NCBI GenBank assembly: GCA_030407085.1 | Contig: CM059587.1 | Span: 95,723,001-95,787,000 of the forward strand | Direction of reading: 5' to 3' | DNA: 64,000 nucleotides | From: Trichopria drosophilae | Lineage: Eukaryota > Arthropoda > Insecta > Hymenoptera > Diapriidae | Shown here: positions 49,901-60,608 of the stretch, in pieces | Numbering within the stretch: the stretch's first letter is position 1 | How the letters are laid out: every line of letters starts with the position of its first letter | The notes under the pieces: model-generated | Databases searched by the model: none | What the model was told of the DNA's origin: nothing | Seen by the model: the letters and a program-made list of their open reading frames with translations, nothing else | Made by a program: the position numbers and the translations under genes

Positions 49901-52900
49901 GAAAAAATTAGAATAAGAGAAGAGGTTAGAATAAGGGAAATTAGAATAAAGGAAGGACTACTGTATATGTCCCAATTGCAAAAACGCCTGTAACTTTCAA
50001 GAATATCAATATTTTTTAATGCGGTTTAGCTTATTTTCTTCAATGTGGATGCCAGTATCTAGAAAAAAATACAAGTAATGGAAAAAAATTCTTTTTAATA
50101 AATAAATAACCAAAAGTTTATGCAAATCGCAAAAATCGTAAAAAAAATCAGTTAGCTCCCAGACGGACATCAAAGTAAAAAAAAAATGTTGGGACACAGA
50201 ATTTAAAAGTTTTTGAACCACTGAATACGAATCTGGTCTCAAAATTAAAAAATTCAAAATGGCGTATCCTAGATGGCGCCTCAAACATAGAAAAATAACT
50301 TGTGTTTCCCAAGTAGCAACAATAAGTTGTAAGGATTTTTGGGATCGCTGATTACGAATATCATGTCAAATTGAAAATTTGACAATTGACAGCTGTCAAT
50401 TCAGTTGTCAACTTGTCTAAAAAGTGATTATTTTTGACGCAAACGACAGTTTAAAGGTTTTCGGTGTCGCTGATTCCGAATATGATGTCAAATTGACAAT
50501 GTGACAATTGACAGCTGTCAATTCAATTGTCAACTTTTCTAAAAAGTGATTATTTTTAACAAAAATGACAGTATAAGGGTTTTCGGTGTCGCTGATTACG
50601 AATATAATGTAAAATTGACAATTGACAGCTGTCAATTCAGATGTCAACTTTTCTAAAAAGCGATTATTTTTGACAAAAATGATAGTTTAAAGGTTTTCGG
50701 TGTCGCTGATTACGAATATGATGTCAAATTGACAATGTGACAATTGACAGCTGTCAATTCAGTTGTCAACTTGTCCAAAAAGTAATGATTTTTGACGAAA
50801 ATTACAGTATAAGGGCTTTCGGTGCCGCTGATTACGAATATAATGTCAAATTGACAATTTGACAATTGTTAGTTATCAATTCAGTCGTCATTTTTTCTAA
50901 AAAGTGATTATTTTTGTCGAAAATGACATTAGAAGGATTTTCGGCTGTCAATTGTCAAATTGGCTATTTGACATCATATTCGTAATCAACGACCCCGAAA
51001 ACCCGCGAGAGGAAGTTTTCATCAACAATAAGCACGTTTTCGAGAAGTTGACAACTGAATTGACAGCTGTCAATTGTCAAATTGTCCATTTGACATCATA
51101 TTCGTAATCGACGACCCCAAGAAAAACCTTATACTGTAATTTTCGTCAAAAATAATCACTTTTCAGAAAAGTTGACATCTGAATTGACAGCTGTCATTTG
51201 TCACATTGTCAATTTGACATCATATTCGTAATCAGCGACACCGAAAAACTTTATACTGTCATTGTTGTAAAAAATAATGACTTTTTAGAAAAAATGACGA
51301 CTGATTTGACAGCTGTCAATTGTCAATTTGACATTATATTCGCAATCAGCAACACCGAAAACCCTTATACTGTCACTTTCGTCAAAAATAATCAGTTTTT
51401 AGACAAGTTGACAACTGAATTGACAGCCCAAAATCCTTATAATGTCATTTTCGTAAAAAAATAATCACTTTTTAGAAAAGTTGACATCTGAATTGACAGC
51501 TGTCAATTGTCAATTTGATATCATTTTCGTAATCAGCGTCACCGAAAATCTTTATAATGTCATTTTCGTCAAAAATACTCATATTTTATAAAAGTTGACA
51601 ACTGAATTGGCAACTGAATTGACAGCTGTCAATTGTCACATTGTCAATTTGACATTATATTCGTAATCAGCGACACCGAAAACCCTTATATTGTTATTTT
51701 TGTCAAAAATAATCACTTTTTAGACAAGTTGACAACTGAATTGACAGCCCAAAATCCTTATAATGTCATTTTCGTAAAAAATAATCACTTTTTAGAAAAG
51801 TTGACATCTGAATTGACAGCTGTCAATTGTCAATTTGATATCATTTTCGTAATCAGCGTCGCCGAAAACCTTTATAATGTCATTTTCGTCAAATATACTC
51901 ATTTTTTAGAAAAGTTGACAACTGAATTGGCAACTGAATTGACAGCTGTCAATTTGACATCATATTCGTACTATTAATTTTGGTACTATTCGATTTGTGT
52001 TTCGGAATGTAATTTAACGTCATATTCGTAATCAGCGACCCCGAAAACCCGCGAGAGGAAGTTTTCATCCACAATAAGCGCGTTTTAGAGAAGTTGACAA
52101 CTGAATTGACAGCTGTCAATTGTCAAATTGTCTATTTGACATCATATTCGTAATCAGCGACCCCAAAAACCCTTGTTCTGTAATTTTCGTCAAAAATATT
52201 CACTTTTTAGAAATGTTGACATCTGAATTGACAGCTGTCAAATTGACATCATATTCGTAATCAGCGATACCAAAAACCCTTATACTGTCATTTTCGTCAA
52301 AAATAAGCACGTTTTAGAGAAGTTGACAACTGAATTGACAGCTGTCAATTTGACATCATATTCGTAATCAGCGATCCCATCAGGTCTTTCATGTTTTCAT
52401 ACCTCCTCTCATTTTTGCTCGGGTGTTAAGGGGTTAAGTTTAAGATTTCCGTACCTAGTTGCGGTTGTAATGTCAGTTGGCGTCCGCTGTGTTTGCCGAG
52501 GTAGAATCTTCGAAAGGCATCAAAGGCATTGCGAGGAGCGGAAGGCATACTGCACTTGGGTGTGGCTGACTGCGTCGGCCAGAATCCAGTGGTGAGTACT
52601 CGAACGCTCAGATCAACCCCGCTAAGAGTCATCTGTAGTAAAACCATTAAAAAAGGGTAATTTAATCCATCGACTAAATGAAAATTTCTAATTTCTAAAA
52701 CTTACGTCGCAGGCCAACACGTGCTCTTTGAACTCTTCCATGATGGTGTTGCTGACGGTAATGTCTTTGAACATGCCCTCCAGCTTCGATGTGAACTGGC
52801 ATCCGCATTCAGTCTAAACAGAATCGAGATCACGAATTTGGGAATCAATTTCGTTACCTTGAGTTGGTCTAATCATGCAGAGTCGACATTCGAGGTTAGG

Positions 52901-55900
52901 TTCATTCACCCAGAGGATCGGGATTCAGCGTTTTCATAGCGAGCAGGACATTTATGTCGACGTTGAACGTTCCTTGACTCTGTATATTCAAAGATTTACG
53001 AGTGGCCAAACACTGCTCTCTCTCACATTCTGTCATTTGCCTCGCATAAAAACGCCAAGAAACGCCGGGTCTTACCTTCAGTTTCGATATCATGTTCTTC
53101 TCGCTGTCGTCCGACACCGACTTGTTCAGCAGCAGCCGCTTGGCCAGGTGCTGCTTGTAGTATCTTTCGAATACGTCCTTCTCCTGCAGGAATCTAAACA
53201 GCACCATCGTCTTGTCCAAAATGCCTTCGATCTCCTGCTCCGTCATCTGTAATACGAATAAAACGACAGTGACGTCTGAAAGTTTGTTTAAAATTCATCT
53301 CTTTTAAAATTTACTTGAAATATGAACCGACCCCTTTCACTCCTTTTTTCAGCTTGTCGTCGATGAACAGCGACAGGTACTCGGGACTTTTGACGTTCAG
53401 ATTCAGGAAAAACTCAAAGTCCGAAGCGATCATCTGCTTGAACAGTTTGTCGTTGTTGAAAGAATAATGAAGGAAGTGTTCGAACCGGTCTTTCAGGTCC
53501 AAAAGGTTTTGTACAAAATGAACGGCATTCGTCGCCGACTCGAGTTCTTCTTGTACGAGGACTCTGCCCTTTTCCCTTAAATACTGTGAAACGCAACTGC
53601 ATACAGTACTGAGGCCGTCGCTGACTCTCGAGAACAACTTGTACATACAACCGAGGTCTTCGGTTTTTAAATTTTGGAGCATGTGTATCACCCCGCTGTT
53701 TTCCATCTGCAAACGTCAATTTTATTAATTTTTCAATTAGATTACAAATTAAAAATACATACTTCGACAATTGTCTTCATATTTTTCTTAATTAATTCTT
53801 CTTCGACGACTTCAACTATTCGGGGTTCGGTAGACTCGTCCAGATAATGTTTCGCTCTTTCTGATTCTTCGCCGATTCTAGTCTCGACTTGTTTTATATA
53901 CACCGACGCGCTGTTCTCGGCTAAGAATTTCTGCGATTCCATCTGTGAACAAATTTTTGCTTTATATAACAAAATAGAGATATCAGTCATTCAGCTGAGG
54001 ATGAAACTGAGTGTGAAACATTCAAATTAAAGAAAAAACTTTTCGTCTCTAAAATCGACTATCAAATAAAATGAATTCTACAATATAATTACTCCAGGAA
54101 AATGATTTTAGGATTAGCTGTTAAAATACTGATACACATCAAGCTTGCTTTAAAATACTTCAAAATAATGAAAATATAAACAACTTTCGTATCATGCACA
54201 TAACACAGGTCTGCACAGATTTTTTTTTTAAATATCAGAGTGATTTTCGACGTATTTTTGTGTGCTGAACACGAATCTGAAGTCGAAAAATGCCTATCAC
54301 GTCATGATTTAGAGAAGAGTGGGGGTAAAGACACCAAAAAACGAGTTTTTGGGTGTTTTTACCCCTAATTTTCTCTGAAACCTGACGTGCTACAGGCTTG
54401 AATTTGTGCTTAAATTAAAGCTTGGTTCTTCCCCTAAAAAAATCATAAGATAGTTTTAAAAAAAATTTCATAGTTTTGAAAAAAAATGGTTTTAACCTTG
54501 CTATTTCTAATGATTATGATGAAAATGCAAACATAATCGAATAGCCGCTGGTATTACTAATAGCGAACAAAAAAAAACCATGAAGTGGTGATTTTAAGAT
54601 CCTAAGTATATTTTTTTATTTTGTGGCCGCCATTTTGGATTCGCTATTTTAAATTTTGTCAAACTAACATTGGATTCGTCATCGGCGACTCAAAAAACCC
54701 CGAGTACTGATTTTCATGAGGTTAATTTAAATTTTTTATTTTTACGTCCGCCATCTTGGATCCGCCATTTTGAATTGTATAAAAGCGACACTGGATTCTT
54801 AAACACCAACCCCGAAAACAGTCAAGTAGTGGTTTGTATGAGCTCTGCTCAATGTAGTTAAATAATTTGCATTTTCATCATAATCACTAGGAATAGCAAG
54901 GTTAAAACCATTTTTTTTTTTCAAAACTATGAAATTTTTTTTAAAACTATCGTATATGATTTTTGTAGGGGAAGAATCAAGCTTTAATTTGAGCACAAAT
55001 TCAGATCTGTTGCACGTCAGGCTTCTGAGAAAATTAGGGGTAAAAACACCCAAAAACACGGTTTTTTGGTGTTTTTGTCCCCACTTTTCTCAAAATCATG
55101 ACGTAATAGACATTTTTCGTCTTCAGATTCGTGTTCAGCGTACAAAAATACTATACGGAAGTCACTCTGATATATAAAAAAAAAAAAAGAAGTGAAGTTT
55201 GCAGACCTGTGTTATTAATAAACTTCGATACCTAATTTCTGTCCTCTATAGATTAAAAAGGATAATGAATATTAAGACACTATGCACAATATATTTTACA
55301 ATATTTGAATCAATATTGACGTATGGAATTGTTGCCTGGGGAGGTGCATATGACAAAATTATACGGCGAGTGCAATCGCTACAATCGAGAGTTTTAAAAA
55401 TAATATACAGTAATTACAGGAATCAAATTACAACATCAGAAATATTTAAGCAAGCTCAAATAATGAACATCAGACAACACTACTGTCACACAGCTTTAAG
55501 AACATATATAAAGGACGGTTACTTTCGACCAGTGAAATTTTTAAAGAAGACGCGTATCCGCGATAGAGAAACTGTAAAAATTCCAAACTGGAAAAAACAA
55601 GCAGCAGAAGATCCTTTTTATATATTGCACCTCTCATTTACAATAAGATAGAAAAACGCAAAATAAGACAGTTAAGATCTAAAGACAAAGCAATCAAAAA
55701 CTGAATACTAAATAGACCTGATACAGTAGTCCTTCCCTTATTCTAATTTGTTCTCTTCTCCTATTCTAATATTTCCCCTCACGCGTTCTCCCCATCGCAC
55801 CTACAGTACTCCTTCCCTTATTCTAATTTCCCCCTCTTCCCCCTACTTAAAATTGCCGTCTCACTTTTGTCTCTTTTTCTTTTGTTGCGCATGCGCCGTT

Positions 55901-57087
55901 ATTTGTATTTTGAAAATCCACACGTTAACACACATCAGCGGGGAGAACGCGTGAGGGGAAATATTAGAATAGGAGAAGAGAAAAAATTAGAATAAGGGAA
56001 GACGTTAGAGTAAGGAAAATTAGAATAAGGGAAGGACCACTGAACTACTTTCCTTAGAAGCACATATGACATATAACTGCGCATGCTCTGCGAAAGAGAA
56101 AGAGAGAGGAAAAGCGAGACAGCAAACGTTTAGTGGGAGAGAGGAAAAAATTAGAATAAGAGAAGAAGATCGCCATCTTGCCTGACTGGACAAATTAGAA
56201 TAAGAGAAGGACTACTGTACACAAGAACATCATCGAAAACTACTACGCCATTAAATTTACAACATAATGATGCAACATCTGGATGCAGACGAGCTAAGTT
56301 CAAGCATCCTATAAATTTTGCAAATAATTTATCTAAATTGCTAACATACACGCAATTAAATTACATACTTGAAATATTATTTATGTGTTATAATAATCAT
56401 ATATAAGTTAGAATTAATGTATGATAATGTATACTACATTGTATTACTGTGTGCAATAAATATCAATATCAGATATTAACGTTAAATATTTTTACTTACT
56501 TTGTAGAAGTCGACGCTCTGTTGTAGGAAAGGCCGTTCAAAGTCTTCTTCGTAAACCTGACGGCTGTTTATTCCGAGTAGCATCAACATTTGGCATGCAT
56601 TTTTAATCGCAATGCGATCGACGACTTCGCCTCGTCTTTCCCGCGCAACCATACCCAACAAGGTTTCTCGCAAATGATCCCTTATGCATCCGTACCTAAC
56701 TACCTGATCGCGAAAAATGATCAGACCAAGATTGTACACATTGTCGACGTTGTTCTGTTGGACGTACACTCGATCCATGTACATGAGAATGTCTCGAATC
56801 ATCACCATGGACGTCTGATGGTCGTTCCATGCTTGATTCAACGTTTGTAAGAAGTTGTTGTTCAACGACTGCAGTACATCTTCCCGCACTTTGTTTTCCA
56901 GATGCTGCGTTACGACTTCTTTGAGACCGGTATAGAGACGTTCGCCGTACTTGTGTAAAACCATAGTATAGGCATTGCGGTACAATTCCTCGAAACTGAG
57001 GCCCGAGTTATTTTTCTTTTGGATTTCTTGAATGGCATTCTTTAATAAAACCCAAATATTTTCGATGTACCTCTCATCCATGGACGT
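43902..57087 (-). CDS. Cul3: Cullin-3 (scaffold of BTB-type ubiquitin ligases)
   Basis: Ten exons read in frame on the - strand: 57087-56500, 53942-53763, 53706-53332, 53246-53076, 52813-52706, 52632-52455, 49430-49025, 48962-48824, 44116-43989, 43926-43902. The N-terminal cullin repeats start [20 protein letters not shown]; cullin-homology segments include [28 protein letters not shown]-type [20 protein letters not shown] and [20 protein letters not shown]. The winged-helix end has the neddylation lysine in [11 protein letters not shown], then [20 protein letters not shown] and terminal VYTYVA. Cul3 binds BTB adaptors at the N terminus and Rbx1 at the C terminus. The exon carrying the usual KMRIRAFP start is not in the window. 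The last exon is only 25 coding bases. Two introns are hugely expanded by satellite and transposon DNA. The exon 3 donor GGG|GTCGGT is weak. Confidence 0.96.
44171..48796. repeat. Satellite array, ~120-bp units with a 941-bp higher-order period (Cul3 intron)
   Basis: Units read GATTACGAATATGATGTCAA, then a TTGACAGCTGTCAATTCAG block, CTAAAAAGTGATTATTTTT and ATGACAGTATAAGGGTTTTC. Higher-order copies start near 44186, 45127, 46068 and 47009 (941-bp steps); the first three look almost identical, the fourth more diverged. The array fills a Cul3 intron (48823-44117). The three identical 120-residue frames on the - strand (44617, 45558, 46499) are the repeat translated, not genes. Confidence 0.95.
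47980..48751. mobile_element. TIR element inserted in the satellite (TA target)
   Basis: TGGGACATTCCACGCGAAAC begins the element and the complement CGTTTCGCGTGGAATGTCCCA-type sequence ends it, flanked by TA (47978-47979, 48752-48753). Satellite sequence resumes on the right (GATGTCATATTGACAATGTG). The inner arms also pair (AATTTTACCTATTTACA). No coding. Confidence 0.85.
49509..49963. mobile_element. Tigger-like MITE, copy 6, containing another copy
   Basis: CAGTAGTCCTTCTCTTATTC with the complementary right end and TA flanks. Within it, 49664-49828 is a second element (CAGTGGCCCTCCCCTCATTT ... GGAGGACCACTG) with its own TA flanks. Confidence 0.75.
50335..52378. repeat. Satellite block 2, arranged as an inverted pair
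   Basis: The same unit as at 44.2-48.8 kb runs in one orientation to about 50950 and in the opposite orientation from about 50950 to 52378, giving a large palindrome. At 51962-52018 it contains an inverted copy of the boundary of block 1 (44131-44185), including bases of the Cul3 intron outside the satellite. Confidence 0.9.
54203..55212. mobile_element. Complete ACACAGGTCTGCA foldback element (Cul3 intron)
   Basis: ACACAGGTCTGCACAGATTT at the left and TGCAGACCTGTGT at the right, with TA on both sides (54201-54202, 55213-55214). Long arms pair (GATTTTCGACGTATTTTTGT with the block near 55107-55150). It is nearly identical over 900 bp to 12032-12933. Confidence 0.85.
55225..55690 (+). pseudogene. 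LINE ORF2 C-terminal fragment
   Basis: [20 protein letters not shown] and [20 protein letters not shown] belong to the post-RT region of a jockey/CR1-type LINE related to LINE A. No catalytic box. It lies in a Cul3 intron, opposite to the gene. Confidence 0.7.
55734..56217. mobile_element. Tigger-like MITE, copy 7, with nested copy
   Basis: CAGTAGTCCTTCCCTTATTC to AGAGAAGGACTACTG with TA flanks. A second copy occupies about 55804-56042. The flanking interior (GCGAAAGAGAAAGAGAGAGG) is the inverted equivalent of copy 6. Confidence 0.7.
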
Positions 57088-57513
57088 CTGTAGAGAAAAG
57101 TCTTTAGGTTAACATTTTGATTTCGTATTTGCGAACGACACGTAACGAAAAATTCTCACAAGAGTTTTGATAATTAGATGCGACCCTAAAGTATTACATG
57201 TAAATAAACCAAGAAACGGACACGCTCCCCACGAACCTCCGTCGTGGGGCGGTGTATAAGGCTGATCAGTATCCATATTGTTTATCACGCAACCTTTCGA
57301 CAGTTGACTAACAAATTTTGGAACCTCATCTTAAACCTCATGATAAACAATGCAGTTTACAAAACTGCACATTGATCTTTCTTACGATAATTTGGCACAT
57401 TTTAGACTTGGAAATTTTGGAAAGATTTTCAACATTAGTAAAAAAAAATTGAAGACTTTGCTGTCAAAATCTGTCGTTACCGTGACAACCATCACTTATT
57501 GTGAAGTTCAATA
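57088..57513. other. Cul3 intron upstream of the first exon seen
   Basis: Ends in the acceptor TTCTCTACAG (read on the - strand). It contains a short hairpin CCCCACGAACCTCCGTCGTGGGG at about 57219-57241. No Cul3 5' exon was found up to 64000. Confidence 0.45.
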
Positions 57514-58825
57514 CACTGTCAAAAATTTCGATGTAATTTTATGGTAAAAATGTGGAAATTGCAATACCAGTGAATATCGTAAATTTACAGTAAAATTTCT
57601 ATATTATTGATGTAATTTTACATGTGCACTATAGATCGGAAATGGTTGACAATTACAGCAAGTTTACATTGCGCTTGTAATTTACATGAAAATTACAAAG
57701 ACGATATAAAATTACATTTTTTGAAATTAAATCCATGTAAAATTACATTTTTTAAAATTAAATCCGTGTAAAATTACATTTTTTTAAAATTAAATCGATG
57801 TAAAATTATATTTTTTTAAATTAAATCGATTTGTAATTGTAATTTATTCATTTTTTTATGACATATTTACAATTGGTCTATACATTTGTAGATAGTTCGT
57901 TATATATACATTCATCGCCGTTATTAAGTTCAAATTTGCAATTTTTGAGACGGTACAGATTATTGAATTTGTCTGTGGAGAAATGATTTAAATAGAAATA
58001 TAAAATATAAAATATACAATATAAAATATAAAAATATAAACATATAAAAATACAAAATATAAAAATATAAACATATAAAAATACAAAATATAATATGAAA
58101 CTTAACAATATACAAAAATATACAATGATATAAAATAGGTGTAAAGATATAGTAAGTATTCAATCAACTATATAACTTAAAGACTACTTTATCCTAATCG
58201 AATTGTTCTTGAGGTAGGTGAAATTACATTTTTTGAAATGAAATCGATGTAAAATTACATTTTTTAAATGAAATCGATATAAAATTACATTTTTTTAAAT
58301 TAAATTGATGTAAAGTTACATTTTTTAAATGAAATCGATGTAAAATTACATTTTTTTAAATGAAATCGATGTAAAATTACATTTGTTAAACGAAATCGAT
58401 GTAAAATTACATTTTTTAAAATGAAATCGATGTAAAATTACATTTTTTTAAATGAAATCGATGTAAAATTACATTTTTTTAAATGAAATCGATGTAAAAT
58501 TACATTTTTAAAATGAAATCGATGTAAAATTACATTTTTTTAAATTAAATCCATGTAAAATTACATTTTTTTAAATTAAATCCATGTAAAATTACATTTT
58601 TTAAAATTAAATCGATGTAAAATTACCACGATTACCACTGGTATTTTTATTTCCACCTTCTACACTTTAAATTTACATTTTAACTGTAAATTTTACTCGT
58701 TTATAGTAAATTTCCTTCCGTTTTTGTTTTCTGTTTACTGGAAATATGTAATTTTGGGATAGTAATAAGAAATGTCAAAATTGTAAAAATTCGGAAATGT
58801 AATTTTACATTTACTTTTCACAATG
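57514..58825. repeat. Minisatellite-rich element (ATGTAAAATTACATTTTTTAAAT units)
   Basis: Framed by CACTGTCAAAAATTTCG at 57514 and ACAATG before TA at 58826-58827. The units are about 30 bp (AAATCGATGTAAAATTACAT plus a T/A tail): about four at 57690-57830 and about thirteen at 58215-58625. Between them is an AT microsatellite of AATATAAAAATATAAAC type (57985-58135). Related inverted units are at 60760-60890. Confidence 0.75.
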
Positions 58826-59355
58826 TATATACCAAACAATCAAATTTACAGTTTTGGTATTTATAATGATTTGTTGTAAAAATAAGAACAATAATAAAAA
58901 ATAACAAGTGTAATAAAAAATAATGGATAATAAAAGAAAATTTAAGACGTTTCGACCCTGATTCAGGTCCTCTTCAGTAAGAGAGTGAAAAACTGGTGGA
59001 AATTAGCCGTATTTATACAATAATGAACGTTAAAAGAAAATTTAAATAATGATATTCAATAAGTTGACGTTTCGACTCTGATTCCTCTTCAGAAATATTC
59101 ATTGCGGATAATTGTGTCAACAATTAATGAGCCTACTTATACACTAGCCAAATACCAGTCCCAAATTATTTCCAAAGTATTGGGGAAAAATGATAATGAC
59201 ATAAAATGTTGTCAAGATAAAAAATATAATTCCTAACAATGGTTGTGATATCGCTCGATGTTGTAGCGATGTTCACAAACATCTCTAACAATTTAGTAAT
59301 GAAAAGCATAGAAAAAAATGGGATGAAATTAAAAAACATATCATGTATGTGATGC
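58826..59355. other. Penelope-like terminal repeat fragments, otherwise no gene
   Basis: GACGTTTCGACCCTGATTCA with GGTCCTCTTCAGTAAGAG at 58948-58985, and a second GACGTTTCGACTCTGATTCC at 59065-59084, resemble the terminal repeats often found with insect Penelope-like elements. The remainder is AT-rich. Confidence 0.4.
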
Positions 59356-59817
59356 ATGTATGCATCTCAAATATGGTCACCATACACCTGGGTTTCCCAA
59401 AATGCCTTGGAAGCAGTAAATCATAGATTCTTGCGGCAGTTAGCATTTAGATCCAAAATGCCTATGTACCGTTTTTACCATAATTATTCTCCAATACTGA
59501 AGAAATACAAACTTTGGAATATACGAACACTACACCAATACTCTGATATTACGCTAACTTTCAATATTATGAATGAAAACATTTTATGCCCTGTATTATT
59601 AAATCTGTTTCCTCACAGATACTATTTGTATAATTTTAGAAACCCACTAACACTTGCGGAAGATATTAGTGGATCTAACTTACATTTCTTTTCTCCGATA
59701 ACTAGATTGAGACGTCTTTGGAATTCCTTACCCGCCGCTCTTACATCAATTACAGATATAGGCTTATTTAAATCAAGTCTATGCATAAATATTACTAATT
59801 TTAATTTGTATTTTTAA
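59356..59817 (+). pseudogene. LINE B 3' fragment, left arm of a large inverted repeat
   Basis: A 153-residue frame (MYASQIWSPYTWVSQNALEA, RFLRQLAFRSKMPMYRFYHN, LWNIRTLHQYSDITLTFNIM) is almost identical to the C-terminal half of the LINE B frame at 61996-62949 on the other strand. Homology continues through the 3' UTR to about 59950. Confidence 0.85.
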
Positions 59818-59959
59818 TTATTTTTAAGTATAATTGTTATTCCGTCATTCTTTATATATTATTTACACAAATTTGTACCTTTTATATACTATTATTTTGT
59901 TTGTAAGGGCCTGAGTGGTCCATTTAATGAAAATAAATAAATAAATATTAGAAAAAAAT

Positions 59960-60608
59960 GATTGTATTGTCGCAGTATTTAGTTTCGATTCTACGTAATT
60001 CACATTCCAAAATGTTTACAAACTTATGGTATGCCTATGGTCTTCCCGCTTTCAATGGTTCTCCCATATCTAGTATTAGAATATGTTATCGATTGTATGT
60101 TAAGGAGATTCACCAGGTCAAAGAATTAACATTGAGAATTTAACGAAAAAATTATAGTAGGTTAAACAATGAAAGAAATTAATGCCTGCAAAGTTTCAAG
60201 CCCCTAGGTACCTTCAGAGCAGAGAAATTAATAAAAATGTTCACGATTCTTTAACATTGAGTTTTATGGGAACAAATATATATTCATGAAATTCGTATTG
60301 AATTAACATTGAGTTTTTCGTAAAATTTATACTACTGATAAAAAAATTTGTGAGATTTTATTTGCAGAAAGAAAAACGTCTCTTCCTACCTTTAGAGACG
60401 AGAAATAAAATAAACAAATAGCTAAAAGGGTCATTTTTGGTTATGTTGACGGACGGCAACGTCTTAGGAAGCATACCACCGAAGTCATATTGGCGTCCGT
60501 TCCATATTTGACTCGATAGGTACCTGGTGAACCTCCTTAATTAACTTTAAATCTACTGTTTTTTTATCGTTATGTTTAAAAAATCGGTTTAAATTTACTA
60601 TTGAACGA
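59960..60608 (+). pseudogene. Penelope-like RT remnant, left arm copy, interrupted
   Basis: The inverted counterpart of 61610-61830. A TTAA-target MITE splits it at 60104-60536, and the part that holds the YVDD box in the right arm is deleted here near 60570. Confidence 0.65.
60104..60536. mobile_element. 433-bp MITE with TTAA target duplication
   Basis: GGAGATTCACCAGGT at the left and the complement of GGAGGTTCACCAGGTACCT at the right, flanked by TTAA (60100-60103, 60537-60540). The uninterrupted target (ATGTTAATTAAATTTAAATC on the - strand) is preserved in the right arm near 61690-61710. The TTAA duplication is piggyBac-like, but the GGAG terminus differs from the CCC ends of the other TTAA elements here. 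Confidence 0.75.

Larger units (their letters stand above)
49486..52433. mobile_element. piggyBac-like element carrying a satellite block (Cul3 intron)
   Basis: Starts CCCTTTAACGCCTGCGGG and ends with the complement of CCCCTTAACACCCGAGC, flanked by TTAA at 49482-49485 and 52434-52437. It fills the intron 52454-49431 almost completely; removing it leaves about 72 bp. Inside are a nested MITE (49509-49963), a short AATTCAAAATGGCGTATCCT segment (50246-50265) and satellite block 2. Confidence 0.75.

Noticed and set aside
57219..57241. GC-rich hairpin considered as a structural RNA
   Set aside because: Too short, and no tRNA, snRNA or microRNA features around it could be supported.
57878..58163. 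Phe/Tyr/Ile-rich membrane-like frames
   Set aside because: Translation of an AT microsatellite, not a membrane protein.
58215..58625. Regular ~30-bp repeats resembling a CRISPR array
   Set aside because: Units are directly adjacent with no unique spacers, the setting is a eukaryotic intron or intergenic region, and there are no cas genes. It is a minisatellite.
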